The notes beneath the pieces were generated by a model that did no database searches, was not told where the DNA came from, and saw only the letters and a list, made by a program, of their open reading frames with translations. From Cryptomeria japonica (taxonomy: Eukaryota; Streptophyta; Pinopsida; Cupressales; Cupressaceae): 64,000 bases of DNA. This document shows positions 11,741-23,652 of this stretch, piece after piece. Every line of letters starts with the position of its first letter. Position 1 is the stretch's first letter. Position numbers and translations under genes: made by a program. The DNA lies in assembly GCF_030272615.1 (NCBI RefSeq), contig NC_081408.1, positions 62,306,614-62,370,613 on the forward strand. Direction: 5' to 3'.

Positions 11741-12539
11741 TACTTATTTTTTTATTTTATTTTTTTAATATTATCATATATATTTTTTTTAAATATATTT
11801 TTTTAAATTAATTTCCAAATACATAAAACTCATTTAACAGAATTTCCATAGAATTAAAAATTTTTCTATATAATAAAACTCATTCACAGAATTTTATTTC
11901 AAACACTTTTTTTTTTAAATTTAGATAATCCAATAAATTTAATTCACAATTAAATTTATTTCTAAGAAACCACAAAGATTTATTTAAAGGACTATCAGAC
12001 CAAATCAAACCAGAGAGAATAATTTTTTTTATAATAATTTTCTCAATGTTCTCAAAATTACATTCTTCCCATAAACTAGAAAAACACGCTAGGCATGGAT
12101 TTTAAAACAAAACTTGAATTCACCAGAAGAGGGTTTATAATCGACAATAATTTTATACACACATCAAATAGAGAAAAATAGAAATATCTACGAAAAACCC
12201 ATAACTAAGAATTCATCCAACCTGGTATAGCTTTCTTGGAAGATATCTGTAGAAGCGCCCTAACCTTTTCAATAAGCTTCCAATAAATCTCTTCACCTAA
12301 ATTCCCGATCTGTTCCTATCTATCTAAAATAATGACCTATTCCCCCTTTTAAACTAAAATTCTAGGTTCAATAGTTTTTTTCTCAAAAACCTAAATTTAG
12401 AATAAAAGTAATTTTATTTTATTTTCTAATTTTATGCAAAAGATAAACTAACATGCAATAATTAAAAATCATTATTCTTTCTTCTCTTTTCTCATGCAAA
12501 ATAATTAATTTTCTAAATAAAGAATTAAAACAATACTTT

Positions 12540-12735
12540 AATTCCAATTAGTTCTTTTATTCATTTATTTATTTATTCTTTTATTCTTTTATTTATTTAA
12601 TTATTTATTTATTTAAATTTCAAGGAAATAATAAATACAATTAATCTAATTTATTTTTCCACTAAAATTTAAATAAAAATATATTTCTAATATCATGCAG
12701 CTTGCAACTTAATTTAATTAATTAATTAATTAAGT
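12540..12735. repeat. Low-complexity TTTA/TTAA tracts in D1
   Basis: Runs of TTTATTTATT (about 12560-12620) and TTAATTAATTAA (12712-12735) are simple-sequence tracts inside the AT-rich 3' half of D1. No gene signal is present. Confidence 0.7.
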
Positions 12736-14699
12736 CATAGTTGAATTGTTTATGCATTCAGATTATAAATTTAGTTAATTAAAAGAAATGCTTTTCTCCC
12801 TCATTTAATTTTTAATTAACAAAGCTAATAGTTGCATTTCACAATATTAATGAGGGAAAAATATTTTTAATTAAATTAAATTCTCAAAATCAATCTTACA
12901 CACTATATAAAATAAATATGAATAAAACTCACTTTTCTAATCAAAATTGATTTTTTTAAATAATTAAAATTAATCTTTCTATTCCAAACAGCAAAAGAGA
13001 TTAAATTATTTATATTACGAATAAATTTAAATCTTTCCTTTTTAAAATGCATAAACTGAATAAATTCGTTATTTAAAATTAACCATTAAATTAAACTCTA
13101 CAAACATAAATAGAGCGATCTTTTTAATTAATGATTAATCACATAAAAGAAACCAATTTATTTTAATTCCTCAATTAATAATGCGTAAATGAACACATTA
13201 AATCAAAATAAATACTTAGGGTTAAATACTCTATTTACCATACGCCAAGCATGCAAACCAAGTAAGCCAACCAATTACCTGACCCGCAAACCCAAATGAA
13301 AAGGAAACTGATAGAACACAAGCGATGCTCATTTGAGTATGACTAGGGTAAACTGAAGGTTTTATGACCACCTAACCCAAATTCTAAGGACAAAAGAGGT
13401 ATACTCAACCTTGCGAATCCAAGTGAAGATGAACCTTACACCTAGGCGATACTGTACCAGCAATCTCCTGCAACCAAGAGTCAGACAAGCATACATATAT
13501 ATATTTAATGAAGATGTTAGCTCGAGATTAATAACAAGAATTAGGAGGATAGTTTAAAATTACATGAGAATCAATGCGAAAGCACATTAATAGATATGCA
13601 CAATAATCATAATATCTGACTAAACATTACCTTATGGTAATTCAACCATTCAAGATTGCCACATAAAAAAGTCAACCAAGGTCAAACCAGTTTTACAAAG
13701 CTGACTAGGGTCGGGGTACTACATACTGAAAAGCCTAAATCTTTTCTAGTAGAAATGCAAACACAAACTGACCTTCTAGAGGTTGAGACAAGCAAAGTGA
13801 TTGCTCCCACCGGAAGCACAGAGATTGCGAAGGTAATTGGCCACTCATCCAGTACTTGTATGAAAGAATTCAAACCTACCAATGTGACTGAAGTGCTCTT
13901 GGATTCTATTAACAAAATTACAAATTATAATGCATTGGCCTATAAGGCTATAGATGACAAAATTCCTATTCTTAAATTGATTGCACCCAAGTGTAATTTA
14001 GATAATAAGGATTCTTTGAGTCAGTTAGACACATTGTCTAAATACATCACTGACAATATACTGATTGTAGATCAAATAAATGAAGAAACATTTAAGGAGA
14101 AAATGGATAGGGAGAAAGATAAATTCTTTGGTGAAACAATAAAGAAGTACACGGAACACATTGATACTCTTTTACCGGCACTGAATAAAACAATTATGGA
14201 GTTCAAGGAACTGTACAAAGACACTTGTAAGACAAATCATATGATAGTGGATATTGATAAGGAAATCAGCAAAGTGGAAAGGAGATTAATGACATAGCTA
14301 ATAATATCATTGGTTCATTTGAACCTATATCAGTTATTGAATAGGAAATTGTTGAATTTGAGGAGAAACTAGAGAAGTTAGAAATTGAAAAGGAAAGGTT
14401 AAAGGAAAAAGCTAAAGAGCTTAAATGCAGACTCTGTCCAAAGTTGGATAACCTCATCTCTCTATGGAAAGATATTTTTGAGGCACTTATTCAAGGGAAG
14501 AAGACACCGGAAGAGAAAATGCATCATCTCACTGGTACTAATCAGAGAACAAAGGCAACTTTGAAAGATAGAAAAAGGTTTACTCAGAGTTTGAACTTGG
14601 TCTTAGCAGACTTATTACAGATTGTAACCAACCGGTTACAAGGTTCTAGCTGAAAACTGCACTCATTTGACAATTTTGACAACCTTTGTCATTGATGTC

Positions 14700-14854
14700 A
14701 AAGGGGGAGTAGTAGGATAGACAAAAATGGTCATTAGAAGAGACCATCTGCTTAGGGGGAGCACACATTTTTGGTAAGATTTTTGGACTTCAATTTTGGG
14801 GATAATTTTTGGATTTTTCTCATGAGTGTTGCCATCAATGCCAAAGGGGGAGAT
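14700..14854 (+). other. Duplicated polypurine tract of the orphan-gene element
   Basis: AAAGGGGGAG occurs at 14700-14709 after GATGTC and again at 14843-14854 after AATGCC, the second directly abutting the LTR start at 14855. The second copy is the expected plus-strand primer. The same paired arrangement occurs in A, B, C and F. Confidence 0.65.
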
Positions 14855-15635
14855 TGTTGGCGTTGCACACTCCAATGAGAATTGAAGGTGATTGAAGGTG
14901 TTGTCATTGATGGCAACTTACCGGCAACCTTGTGATATCTTCAGGCACCGGCACTGATAGGCAGTTCATTGGCAGTGACAACAATGTTCACTAACATCTC
15001 ATCTAACTTGATTTTGATTATTATATTTTGTATTTAATTGCAATATCTTTTTGTAAATCAACATGGCATATTGTAATAGGCTCATATATAAGTATGAGAT
15101 CTTGTAGATCATTTTGGGATACATGATAGATGATGGATATGATGGATATATAGAGAAAATATTAAGGCATATTTTGTAGAAGGGTTTATGGTTATTGTAT
15201 GAGCTTAAACCGGTACCGAACCTGGCATAGAAGATGTTGTTTTGTAGTAGTACATTATATTGGATTCTCATAATCCATTTTGTAAGTCAGTGAGACTTCC
15301 TTTTGTAATTGTCTAGTGAGCTCTAGGCAGTTGGCCTTCCTGCATGTGCAGGCCCCTCTTGTAAGTAATATCCATTCATTGGCTAGTGAGTGAATATTGT
15401 GGGTCACAAATCCCACCAAGGTTTTTCCCACATCGGATTTCCTCATTAAACATCTTGTGTTATGGTGTGCTTTCTATGTTATCTTTACTGTTTGTATTTA
15501 CTACATTAATTCTTGTTTACCAATACACTATTTTGGAATGCAAAATACTTAATACGGTCAAATATTATGTTAACCGGTTAGATATTGATTCATTCCCCCC
15601 TCTCAGTATCTTTGGGACTATCATCAATCCTAAGA
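14855..15635 (+). repeat. 3' LTR of the orphan-gene element (stem type TATCT)
   Basis: It begins TGTTGGCGTTGC after the polypurine tract and ends ATCCTAAGA, where sister LTRs end CCTAACA. It matches the solo LTR E (29138-29920, reversed) at both ends and in the middle (CCTGCATGTGCAGG at 15339; GGTTTTTCCCACATCGGATTTC). The AGATATTGATTCA / C-tract / TCAGTATCT hairpin lies at 15582-15611. I could not find a matching 5' LTR in the window. Confidence 0.75.
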
Positions 15636-16393
15636 TATATATGCCTAATCACTCACAACCAACCGTACATTAGACTTCTTGTTACTACTTACTATAGTTG
15701 CCATTAGTTGTAGGTTCAAAGTCATTCTATATACTTTAGTCAGTTACTACTACCAAAATATTCAGTCGGTAAGCATAGAGTAGTCGATTATAGAAGAAAG
15801 TAGTCACAGAGCTTAGTATACACCGAGCTATCTACTGAGTATCACTCCATGTCTACCGAGCAACAAAAAGGATACACTGAGTTGATATACACCGAGTGAA
15901 ACATGTTACCAGATTCATTGAACCTAGACACACATGGGAAACATGTTACAAGATCGAGGAACAAAGAACCGTTATCACATTGGAAATTGCACTTAAAGAT
16001 TTTGTATGATTTTGAGGTCATCTATCCAATGAAATATTTTGTATCGTTATTCATTTGATAAATCATGTTTGTAAGATCAAAGCATGAACAGATCTCCGAC
16101 ATAAGAGATCTATTTATACAACATGAATTAAGGATCAAAGAGAGAGGTGTATGAAGCAAGACATGTGTAATAGATAAGGAAGCATTGAGTATTGTGACCA
16201 TTAGAGACACAGAGGTCACTAAGAAGGATTTTAGAGAACAGTTAAGGAACAGAGTAAATAGAAGGGTTTATCGAGTTAATCTATGGATTACCAAGGTATG
16301 TTATAAGCAAGGTAATCTCATTTTGAGCACATAGAATCTGCTATAACATTTCAAATGTGAAGTTGTAGATATTTGTAAAGATTTAATTGTAAT

Positions 16394-16843
16394 TGTAGGA
16401 TTTTGCCAAGATCAAGGGCACAATGAAAAGCATAAAAAGAGAGACAATAGAATAATAAGAACAAACTATATTCTCATCAATATGCAAATGATCAACTGGA
16501 TTAACCAATATAATGAATATAGGCCTGCTTATATAGGCAAGGCCATATGGATGTATGAGCACACAAATATGACATGTGGCCCAATGAGAAACAAGGGTAG
16601 GTAAGAAATACTAGGGGTAGGTAGGAGAAATAATATAATATTCCACAAGAGGTGGATGACCCACCAAATGTGGAGTGTAACAGCAAAATAAGACCACAAA
16701 AGGTGGAATTTCTCCTACAAGCTCTATCCCTATGTGCACACTTCCCTAAGTGTCTCAAATCCAAACTATGAAGAGATGCATTATCTTAAGTTAACTTAAG
16801 TAAGTGTAATAATATCCAAAATGAATATTTATTTACACCAACA
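16394..16843 (-). repeat. H 3' LTR
   Basis: 450 bp, TGTAGGATTTTGCC to TTACACCAACA on the plus strand. It includes the TATATAAGCAGGCC promoter-like motif on the minus strand (near 16535). Confidence 0.92.
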
Positions 16844-17160
16844 CCCCCCCTTAAGTGCAACTTAGGGGAATGAAGACTCAAGTCAACAATGCAAGATGGG
16901 TCCCGGCTACTAGGCCATGATAGGTACCCATGTACAATATGAAAATGCAAGCAAAACTATGCAATGCAATCTCTCACAAATGGAGAAAGGGAGAAAACCT
17001 AGTGGGAAAAAACTCCCCCCCAAAAGAGAGATGAATGTACAAAAGACTCTCAAAGAAGAAGGACAAAACCTCAAAGAGGAAAAGGTCCCCCCCATAAGAG
17101 AGGAAGAAGTCAGCTGACCCCCCCTAATGACACATCCCACACCCCCAAGAGAGCTCGCAA
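16844..17160 (-). other. H 3' untranslated segment and polypurine tract
   Basis: This lies between the end of RNase H (stop at 17161-17163) and the 3' LTR. It is rich in purine/pyrimidine runs and contains several short C-runs on the plus strand. The outermost part matches the N1 tail. I see no gene. Confidence 0.6.
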
Positions 17161-20100
17161 CTATTGGAACTTACTCTTGGTGAAAGGTTTGGTGAATATG
17201 TCAGCAACCTGCTCTACTGTAGGACAATACTGCAAATCAATGACCTGCTCTTGGATGAGCTCTCGGATATAGTGCATATGAATCTTGATGTGTTTGGTCC
17301 GCTGGTGCTAGACCAGGTTCTTCAAGATTGCAATAGCACTTTGATTGTTGCAATGTAGAACTGTCGGTCGTGGAGTGGTGAATCCAAACTCTATGAGGAT
17401 CTGCTGGAGCCAAATGGTCTCAGTTGCTGCATTAACAATGCCTTGATACTCAGCCTCAGTCAAAGAGAGAGCAATAGCATGTTGCTTCTTGCTCTGCCAA
17501 CAAATGGGGCCTGAACCAAGGTGAAAACTGTAACTAGAAGTAGACTTACAATCATCAAGATCACCAGCCCAATCGGAGTCTGTGTAACCAACCAAGCAAA
17601 GTCCTGTGCCTGCTGCATAGTGAATCCCATAGTGATGTGTACCCTAGATGTAATGAAGGATGCATTTGGTGGCTTTCCAATGAAGCTCATGTGGGTCCTA
17701 CATGAAGTGGGAAACCATGCCAACTGTAAATGAAATATTAGGGCATGTATGAGTCAAGTAGATGAGACTACCCACAAGCTGATGAAACAAAGTGGCATCA
17801 ACTGGTGGAGAAGAACACTGAGCCTCAATCTTGACTCTTGAAAGAAAGGGAGTCGGGGCAGGCTTACAATCAGCCATATGAAAGTGGGCAAGTAGATCAA
17901 GAGCATACTTGGGTTGTGATAATGTAATCCCAAAAGGTGACTGTGAAATCTCTATCCCGAGAAAGTAGTGCAAAAAACCCAAGTCAGTCATAGAAAATCT
18001 GTCATGCAAAGTAGATTTGATCCTGCTAATGATGGATGAAGTACTCCCTGTAATGATCAAGTCATCAACATAGAGCACAAGTATCAAATGAGAGTCATCC
18101 TATCGCAAAATGTAGACATTCAGATCGGAATGACACCTGGTGAAACCTGCAGAGAGAAGAAAGGAATCCATCTTGGCGTACCAAGCTCTGGGGGCCTGTT
18201 TAAGGCCATAGAGAGATTTCCTTAGTCTGCAAACCAAGGAAGTATCTTGGATGAAACCTTGTGGCTGCTCCATATAAATCTCCTCATCAAGATCACCATG
18301 AAGAAAAGCACTCTTCACATCCATCTGATGTACAGCCCAACCATGAGCTGCAGCAATAGCAAGTGTCAAGTGAATGGAGTTCATCTTAGCTACAGGTGCA
18401 AAGGTCTCAGTATAGTCAACATCTGCAACCTGCGAGAAACCTTTTGCAACAAGCTGAGCCTTATACTTATCCACACTAACATCCGCTGCAAACTTGGTCT
18501 GATAGATCCACTTACATCGAACCATCTTTCTCCCCTTAGGGAGATGGACTAGATCCCATGTGTTGTTCCTCATCAAGGAACTATACTCTTCCTCCATAGC
18601 TTGGTCCCACTCAAGAACCCCTGATGCTTCCCTAAATGTCTGTGGATCGGAAGCGGTAGCAATGAATGCATGAGGAAGATCCTGATGTTGTGATTAGGTT
18701 CTCCATGTATCTGAAGGATCCCCAACAAGAGAACCTATGGACTCAAGTGTCTGTCGAGCCCAATGAGGTCTTGGTGGAGGTGGAGAATGAGGCTCCTCAA
18801 TTGCAACTGGACCTTGCGGAGGTGTTACCTTACGATTCAGAGTTGAAGGAGTCTCATCATCTGAATCACTAACATAACTATCCACAATGGACGAAGGTGG
18901 AGGAGGTAGAGAGGCTAAGCTACGAGAGCTTTCCTCAAAGTGAACACTCCTCTCAATGAACACCTCATGTGTCTCAGGATCCATCAATCTATATGCCTTA
19001 ACACCCTTAGGATATCCAACAAATATGCAAGGTCAACTCTATGGTTCTAATTCCTTGCATTTCTGTGGAGGTATGTGAGCCCATGCTGGACACCCAAAGA
19101 CTCTGAAATGTCTCACAATCAGTTTCCTACTAGCCCAAGCTTCAAAAGGAGTAATACCTTGCAAAGCTTTGTGAGGAACCCGATTCTGGATGTGTGTGGC
19201 ACAACTGATAGCCTCTGCCCAAAAAGCAGGATCAAGAGAACGTGCATGTATCATACAGCTAGCCATTTCTTTGAGAGTTCTATTCTTGCATTCTGCAACC
19301 CTGTTCTACTATGGAGTGTATGCTACAGAATGCTGAAGATCAATCCCCTCAAATGTACAAAAATTCTCAAGTCTTTTGTTCACATATTCCCTTCCATTAT
19401 CTGTGCGAAGAATCTTGACCAATTTCCCTGATTGCTTCTCCACATGAGTCTTGAAGTCCTGAAATCTATCAAATACTTCACTCTTATGAATGAGAAAGTA
19501 GACCCAAGTGAAGTGGGAGTAGTCATCAATGAAGGTGAGAACATAGTGGGCCTTACTAAATGAAGGTGCTGGAAATGGACCTACTACATCACTGTGAACA
19601 AGTTGAAGAACTTCCAAAGCTCTCCAAGCTTTCCCCTTATCAAACTTCTCTTCAGGATGCTTGCCCATGGAACAACCTGAACATACACCCTCTAAAAAAC
19701 TGATTCGAGGTAGACCTGTGACCATGTGTTTAGTGCTTAGCTGTTGAAGATAGCGGTAGTTGAGGTGACCAAACCGCTCATGCCATAGCTTACTTTCTGA
19801 ATTGGAATGAGTAAGCAAGGCCCTAGAAGGTGAACTTGGCACAAAGTGGGAGAAAGAATAAAGCCTTGAGTTGTCATTGACTTGTCCCACTGCTACCAAT
19901 GCATCATCATCAAATTCCTTTACCACAACTAAATTTGGTGTAAACTCAACCTTTTTCCCATTCCCATAGTGAGTGATTTGGTAGATGGAGAGAAGGTTGG
20001 TAGACAAGTTAGGAACATAGAGAACATTCTCAAATGTTCCATCATCCATGTCAACTGAACCTTTCCCTTCAACCTCTACTTGTGTATCATCACCTATGTA

Positions 20101-21179
20101 AATGTGAGGTACCTTAGATGGCTCCAATGAAGAAAACTGCTCTTTTGTAGAACCCATGTGATATGAGGCACCCGAGTCAAGTATCCATTGCTGTGAAGAA
20201 CCTGTTGTAGCCACAAATGCTTGCCCTTTTCCCTTAGACTATGAGGAAGAGGAAGGAGATGAATCCTTCTTTGTGTAGGCTGATGGCAAGTTGATGTTGT
20301 TTTTCTTGAGAAGATTAGTTAACTCATCAACTTGCTTTGCATGGCATCGATGCTCATCATGACCATACTTCTTACAATATGCATAAGTTGGTTTATCCTT
20401 CTTAGGTGGTATCCCCTTCTTGGAAGAGGATGAAAAATTTCTTTGTGATGGAGAGGATGATTGTCCTTTTTCCTGGTGTGGCTTAGACTTGGAGTGCTTC
20501 TTCTTTTTGTTGGAATCTTTGCCTTGACTTCCTTGATTCCCTTGATTAGCCACCAAAGCCTTGGACTTTGAAGACTTGAGAAGCCCCATGTTCAACAACT
20601 TAGATTGTTCCAATATCAAAATTTCTATGAAAGCATCAAATGAAGGCATAACATAGGAACTCGCCACTATCAAACGATGAGTTTGGAAGCTAGACACAAA
20701 TGCTGCATATTCTGGTGCAAGCTTGTCCAACAAGTTGAATATCAACTGAGCATCCTTTTTGTCAATTCCACAATCCTTAAGCTTTTCTCTTAGCTCATTT
20801 TCTTTGGTGACATAATCTTGGATTGTATCAAAACTCTTGGGATCCAAGTTGGTGAGCTCATTGTCAATCTGATAGCCTCTGATTTCATCAACTTGACCAT
20901 CAATTTCTGAAACATATCCCAAGCCTCTTTGATTGTTTTACACTTCTCAATGTGAAAAATGAGGTCATCTGATACATACTTGCACAAAGTTCCAAGAGCC
21001 ATGCAATTATTTGTGAGCCATTTTAATTGAGCATTTGGATCAGCCTTAGGATCAAGTGGTGTTGTTATTGTTCCATCTATGTAATGTGTGAGACCCTTTT
21101 CCATTAATTCACTCCATACTTTAATTTTCCATGATGCATAATTATGTGGAGTTAAAGGTGGAAATTTATTAGGACGCAT
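17161..21179 (-). pseudogene. H copia polyprotein: gag, protease, integrase, RT, RNase H
   Basis: The start ATG is at 21179 (MRPNKFPPLTPHNYASWK). Gag runs to about 20300 with one frameshift near 20915. Its zinc knuckle reads YAYCKKYGHDEHRC, the first Cys being Tyr. After a TAG at about 20238 come the protease motif ILDSGASYHM, the GAG-pre-integrase block LWHERFGHLNYRYL, and integrase with TFIDDYSHFTWVYFL and TDNGREYVN. Stops near 19307, 19036 and 18692 interrupt integrase and its tail. RT (18600-17750) has [26 protein letters not shown] and an intact LYVDDLIITG catalytic motif. RNase H follows with YTDSDWAGD and SLTEAEYQ, ending ADIFTKPFTKSKFQ at 17161. About 1,340 codons is a normal copia length. 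Domain order and motifs leave little doubt about identity; the several stops show it is dead. Confidence 0.92.
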
Positions 21180-21224
21180 TGCAACAAAAATGGAAAGAGC
21201 ACAAAGAGAGGCACTATCACACAA

Positions 21225-22740
21225 GACACCCCCCCAAATTCACTCAATCAAAGAACCCCCCCCAAAAGTTATGATTTGGCACTTTATAAGTAGTGCGTAT
21301 ACAATGGGCCACTTGCAAAAAATGGCAAAGTGGACTTCTGATTACAATTTTACAACTGCCTCGATAAGGCCAAAAGAGACTCAAACTAATAATGCAAGAG
21401 ATCTAAACTAAGATCCAAGCACTTTACAAGTACCTAATAGGCCAAATAAGACCAATATCTGAAAGTACAATTTCCACTCAAAATCTCTAAAATCTGATCA
21501 TAGATTATGAAAGTAGATGAAAAAACATGCACTTCAAAAAAAATGGCACATGAAAAGGAGGTCGTACGAGCTCAAACGAGGCCTTTGAAGTTGTAGAATT
21601 GAGGATTGGACAAGTACAGCTGAGAGAATCTGAAAATTCCAAAAAACCTATGCAACAAAATTAGAAAATAACCACACCACTATGAAGATCATGAAATTTT
21701 AGCCCATTTCACCAAAAAAGGAGCAAAAATGAGCAAGATATGGCCTTTCAAATTTGGATTGCAAAACTGAAAAGATCAATGGAGGGGTTGAAAAATTTCA
21801 AAAGGCTACTGATGTGGTGTTGATATTAGCAATTCACTATCTCAAATTTGATGCTCATCTGGCCATCACAAAAATGTCATCCCCCTACATGGCGTCCGTA
21901 CTATATGGACATGCTGACTGTGCAAGCTGACTGGTTGTAAAAACAAATGACGTGGCTCTGTGACTGGTCATCCGTACTATATAGGTAGGCTGATGTGGCA
22001 GTCTACATGGTGGGTGACATGGTGTACAGCTAGACTATGTGGCATGGTGACTGTGTGTACAGACTGCAGACCGCGGGCCAGTGGCTGCTTGCCACATGGT
22101 GGGCGTGGATTCCATTGGTTTTGTAGCACCGGTAGAGAGAAGGCATTGCCGGAGGTAATCGACAGCTGGGAGCCGAGGCACCAGAGATGGAGGGAGCTGC
22201 CGAAGGGATGGAGACCGGTGGGTGGGAGCTGAGGGAATCCGGCGGTGGGAGCGAGGTGGCCGATGGCAGCGACAATGGTGAGCGGGGTGCAGTGGAAGTC
22301 GGGAGGACTGGACGGTTGGCGGCGGGCTTCGGAGGAGTATGGGCCGGCAGGCATTGCAAGTGTTGCAGGCGGGTACGACCTCCAACCTGCAACACGTAGG
22401 TACAGGGGGCACGGGGGGGGGGGTCTGTGGACCCCCCAAAAATATTTTTTTTTTGTTTTTTTTTTGAAAATTTTGATCGCCCTTGCGAATTTTTAATTTT
22501 TTTTTTGAAATTTTTTTTCAAAATCCATACGATAATAGCCAAAATGGGGAAAAAAAATTTCTCACCAAAATAGGTCGACTTTATAGTCAAAATTTATGGA
22601 AACGACCTCCTGGATTCAACAGTGATGTCCAAATCACTGTACGATGCCCCCAAAAAGTGAAGATCTCCAAATCAAAAAATAGAAGCCTTCAAAATGTCTC
22701 CAAAAAACTAATCAATGAAGCCCCAATAGCTCTAATACCA
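21225..22740 (-). other. H leader region, with a GC-rich island
   Basis: About 1.5 kb separate the 5' LTR and gag. Most is AT-rich without coding signal. 22030-22430 is strikingly GC-rich, with long Pro/Ser-rich or Gly-rich frames on both strands, which is expected of GC-rich DNA and not evidence of a gene. A perfect hairpin, GGGGGGTC-TGTG-GACCCCCC (22418-22437), sits at its edge, followed by long T runs. Confidence 0.55.
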
Positions 22741-23190
22741 TGTAGGATTTTGCCAAGATCAAGAGCACAATGAAAAGCATAAAAAGAGAGACAATAGAAT
22801 GATAAGAACAAACTATATTCTCATCAATATGCAAATGATCAACTGGATTAACCAATACAATGAATATAGGCCTACTTATATAGGCAAGGCCATATGGATG
22901 TATGAGCACACAAATATGACATGTGGCCCAATGAGAAACAAGGGTAGGTAAGAAATACTTGGGGTAGGTAGGAGAAATAATATAATATTCCACAAGAGGT
23001 GGATGACCCATTGAATGTGGAGTGTAATAGCAAAAGAAGACCACAAAAGGTGGAATTTCTCCTACAAGCTCTATCCCTATGTGCACACTTCCCTAAGTGT
23101 CTCAAATCCAAACTACGAAGAGATGCAATATCCTAAGTTAACTTAAGTAAGTGTAATAATATCCAAAATGAATATTTATTTACACCAATA
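22741..23190 (-). repeat. H 5' LTR
   Basis: 450 bp, near-identical to the left copy over its whole length. It starts TGTAGGATTTTGCC next to the primer binding site and ends TTACACCAATA (decayed CA). Confidence 0.92.
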
Positions 23191-23652
23191 GTAATATTTT
23201 GAGTTGTAAGAGAAACCTTTAATAGGGTAAAAGACTCTAACAAAGTCTATAAATTGTAAAGCCTTTAACTAGGTGCAGCATTTAGAATAAGTGTTGTAAA
23301 ATCCTTTAGCAAGGTAGATCTAATGATCTTGATACTCCTAATAGAGTAAGCTATCGGAAATATCTGAACATGTAGCTAACCGAGCAACCTTTATTATTGT
23401 AGTAGTGAAGTTGTGGGTGCCATCCCCACCACAGTTTTTCTCTCTAACCAAGAGTTTATGTGTAACCAAACTATATATGTTATGGAGTGAATCATGTATG
23501 ATTGTTATTTATTTGTTTTAGCTTTATGTTATGTTACAATAGTTTTTGGTTTATCCTTAATAGTAAAGTTATTGTTGAAGAAGGGATTTGAAGTACTGAT
23601 TCACCCCTCCCCTCTCGGTACGTTAGCTTTCCATATTGGTCCTAACACTTCT

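Larger units (their letters stand above)
9939..13723. mobile_element. D1: 3.8-kb LTR-like element, probable solo LTR
   Basis: The termini are TGTAATGCCCC and GGGGTACTACA, an imperfect inverted pair with TG...CA ends. Flanks TACTA (9934-9938) and TACTG (13724-13728) form a 5-bp TSD with one mismatch, and the orphan gene reads in phase across the site once D1 is removed. D1 shares much of its sequence with D2 (38317-42487), for example the CTACATCTCCGGGT block (10588) and the last 450 bp. It has no ORF, primer binding site or internal LTR pair, so a solo LTR from a family with very long LTRs is the simplest reading. It is strongly AT-rich apart from the palindromic cluster at 11594-11740. Confidence 0.75.
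7390..14653 (+). pseudogene. Orphan gene of about 1,150 codons in an LTR element, split by D1
   Basis: One frame can be followed from the ATG at 7390 to about 9585. It shifts once at an A-run (9584-9589), continues to 9938, and resumes in phase after the D1 insertion at 13724. It shifts once more near 14280 and ends at 14651-14653. In-frame stops occur near 7414, 7495, 7594, 7657, 7987, 8716, 8875 and 9205, and several more (mostly TAG) lie between 9749 and 9901. Visible regions are a mixed alpha-helical N-terminal half (codons 1-440), a Lys/Pro-rich basic segment with repeated PRKK motifs (8740-8876, NLS-like), another helical segment, a degenerate acidic repeat with recurring EKP and DNT/DNA words (9590-9900), and a C-terminal coiled coil (13900-14500). 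No zinc knuckle, protease, integrase or RT is visible. I do not recognise the family. It could be a divergent Gag-like protein or an accessory or captured host protein. Confidence 0.6.
16394..23190 (-). mobile_element. H: complete 6.8-kb Ty1/copia element
   Basis: Two LTRs of exactly 450 bp (16394-16843 and 22741-23190) flank a gag-protease-integrase-RT-RNase H internal region on the minus strand. The TSD GTAAT is perfect (16389-16393 and 23191-23195). A primer binding site (TGGTATTAGAGCT, one base off the usual sequence) abuts the right LTR at 22740, and a G-rich polypurine tract (CCCCCCC on the plus strand, 16844-16850) abuts the left LTR. The 5' LTR terminus has decayed from CA to TA on the plus strand. 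Integrase before RT identifies copia. Stops and a frameshift make this copy non-functional, but all domains are present. Confidence 0.93.
15680..23647 (+). mobile_element. G: solo LTR interrupted by element H
   Basis: Removing H leaves 15680-16393 plus 23196-23647, about 1.17 kb, from TGTTACTACT to GGTCCTAACA. It is flanked by a perfect 5-bp TSD, CTTCT (15675-15679 and 23648-23652). There is no internal region, so it is a solo LTR left by LTR-LTR recombination. It carries recurring ACCGAG/ACTGAG words (15830-15900) and, near the 3' end, the GTACTGATTCACCCC...TCGGTAC hairpin typical of the other LTRs here. Confidence 0.85.

Noticed and set aside
9939-13723. D1 and D2 as DNA transposons because of inverted termini
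   Set aside because: The terminal match is short (9 of 11), the ends are TG...CA and the duplications are 5 bp, all typical of LTRs. Not fully excluded without more copies.
22030-22590. Pro/Ser-rich proteins in the H leader
   Set aside because: Long frames exist on both strands in several phases, as expected from composition. No recognisable family.
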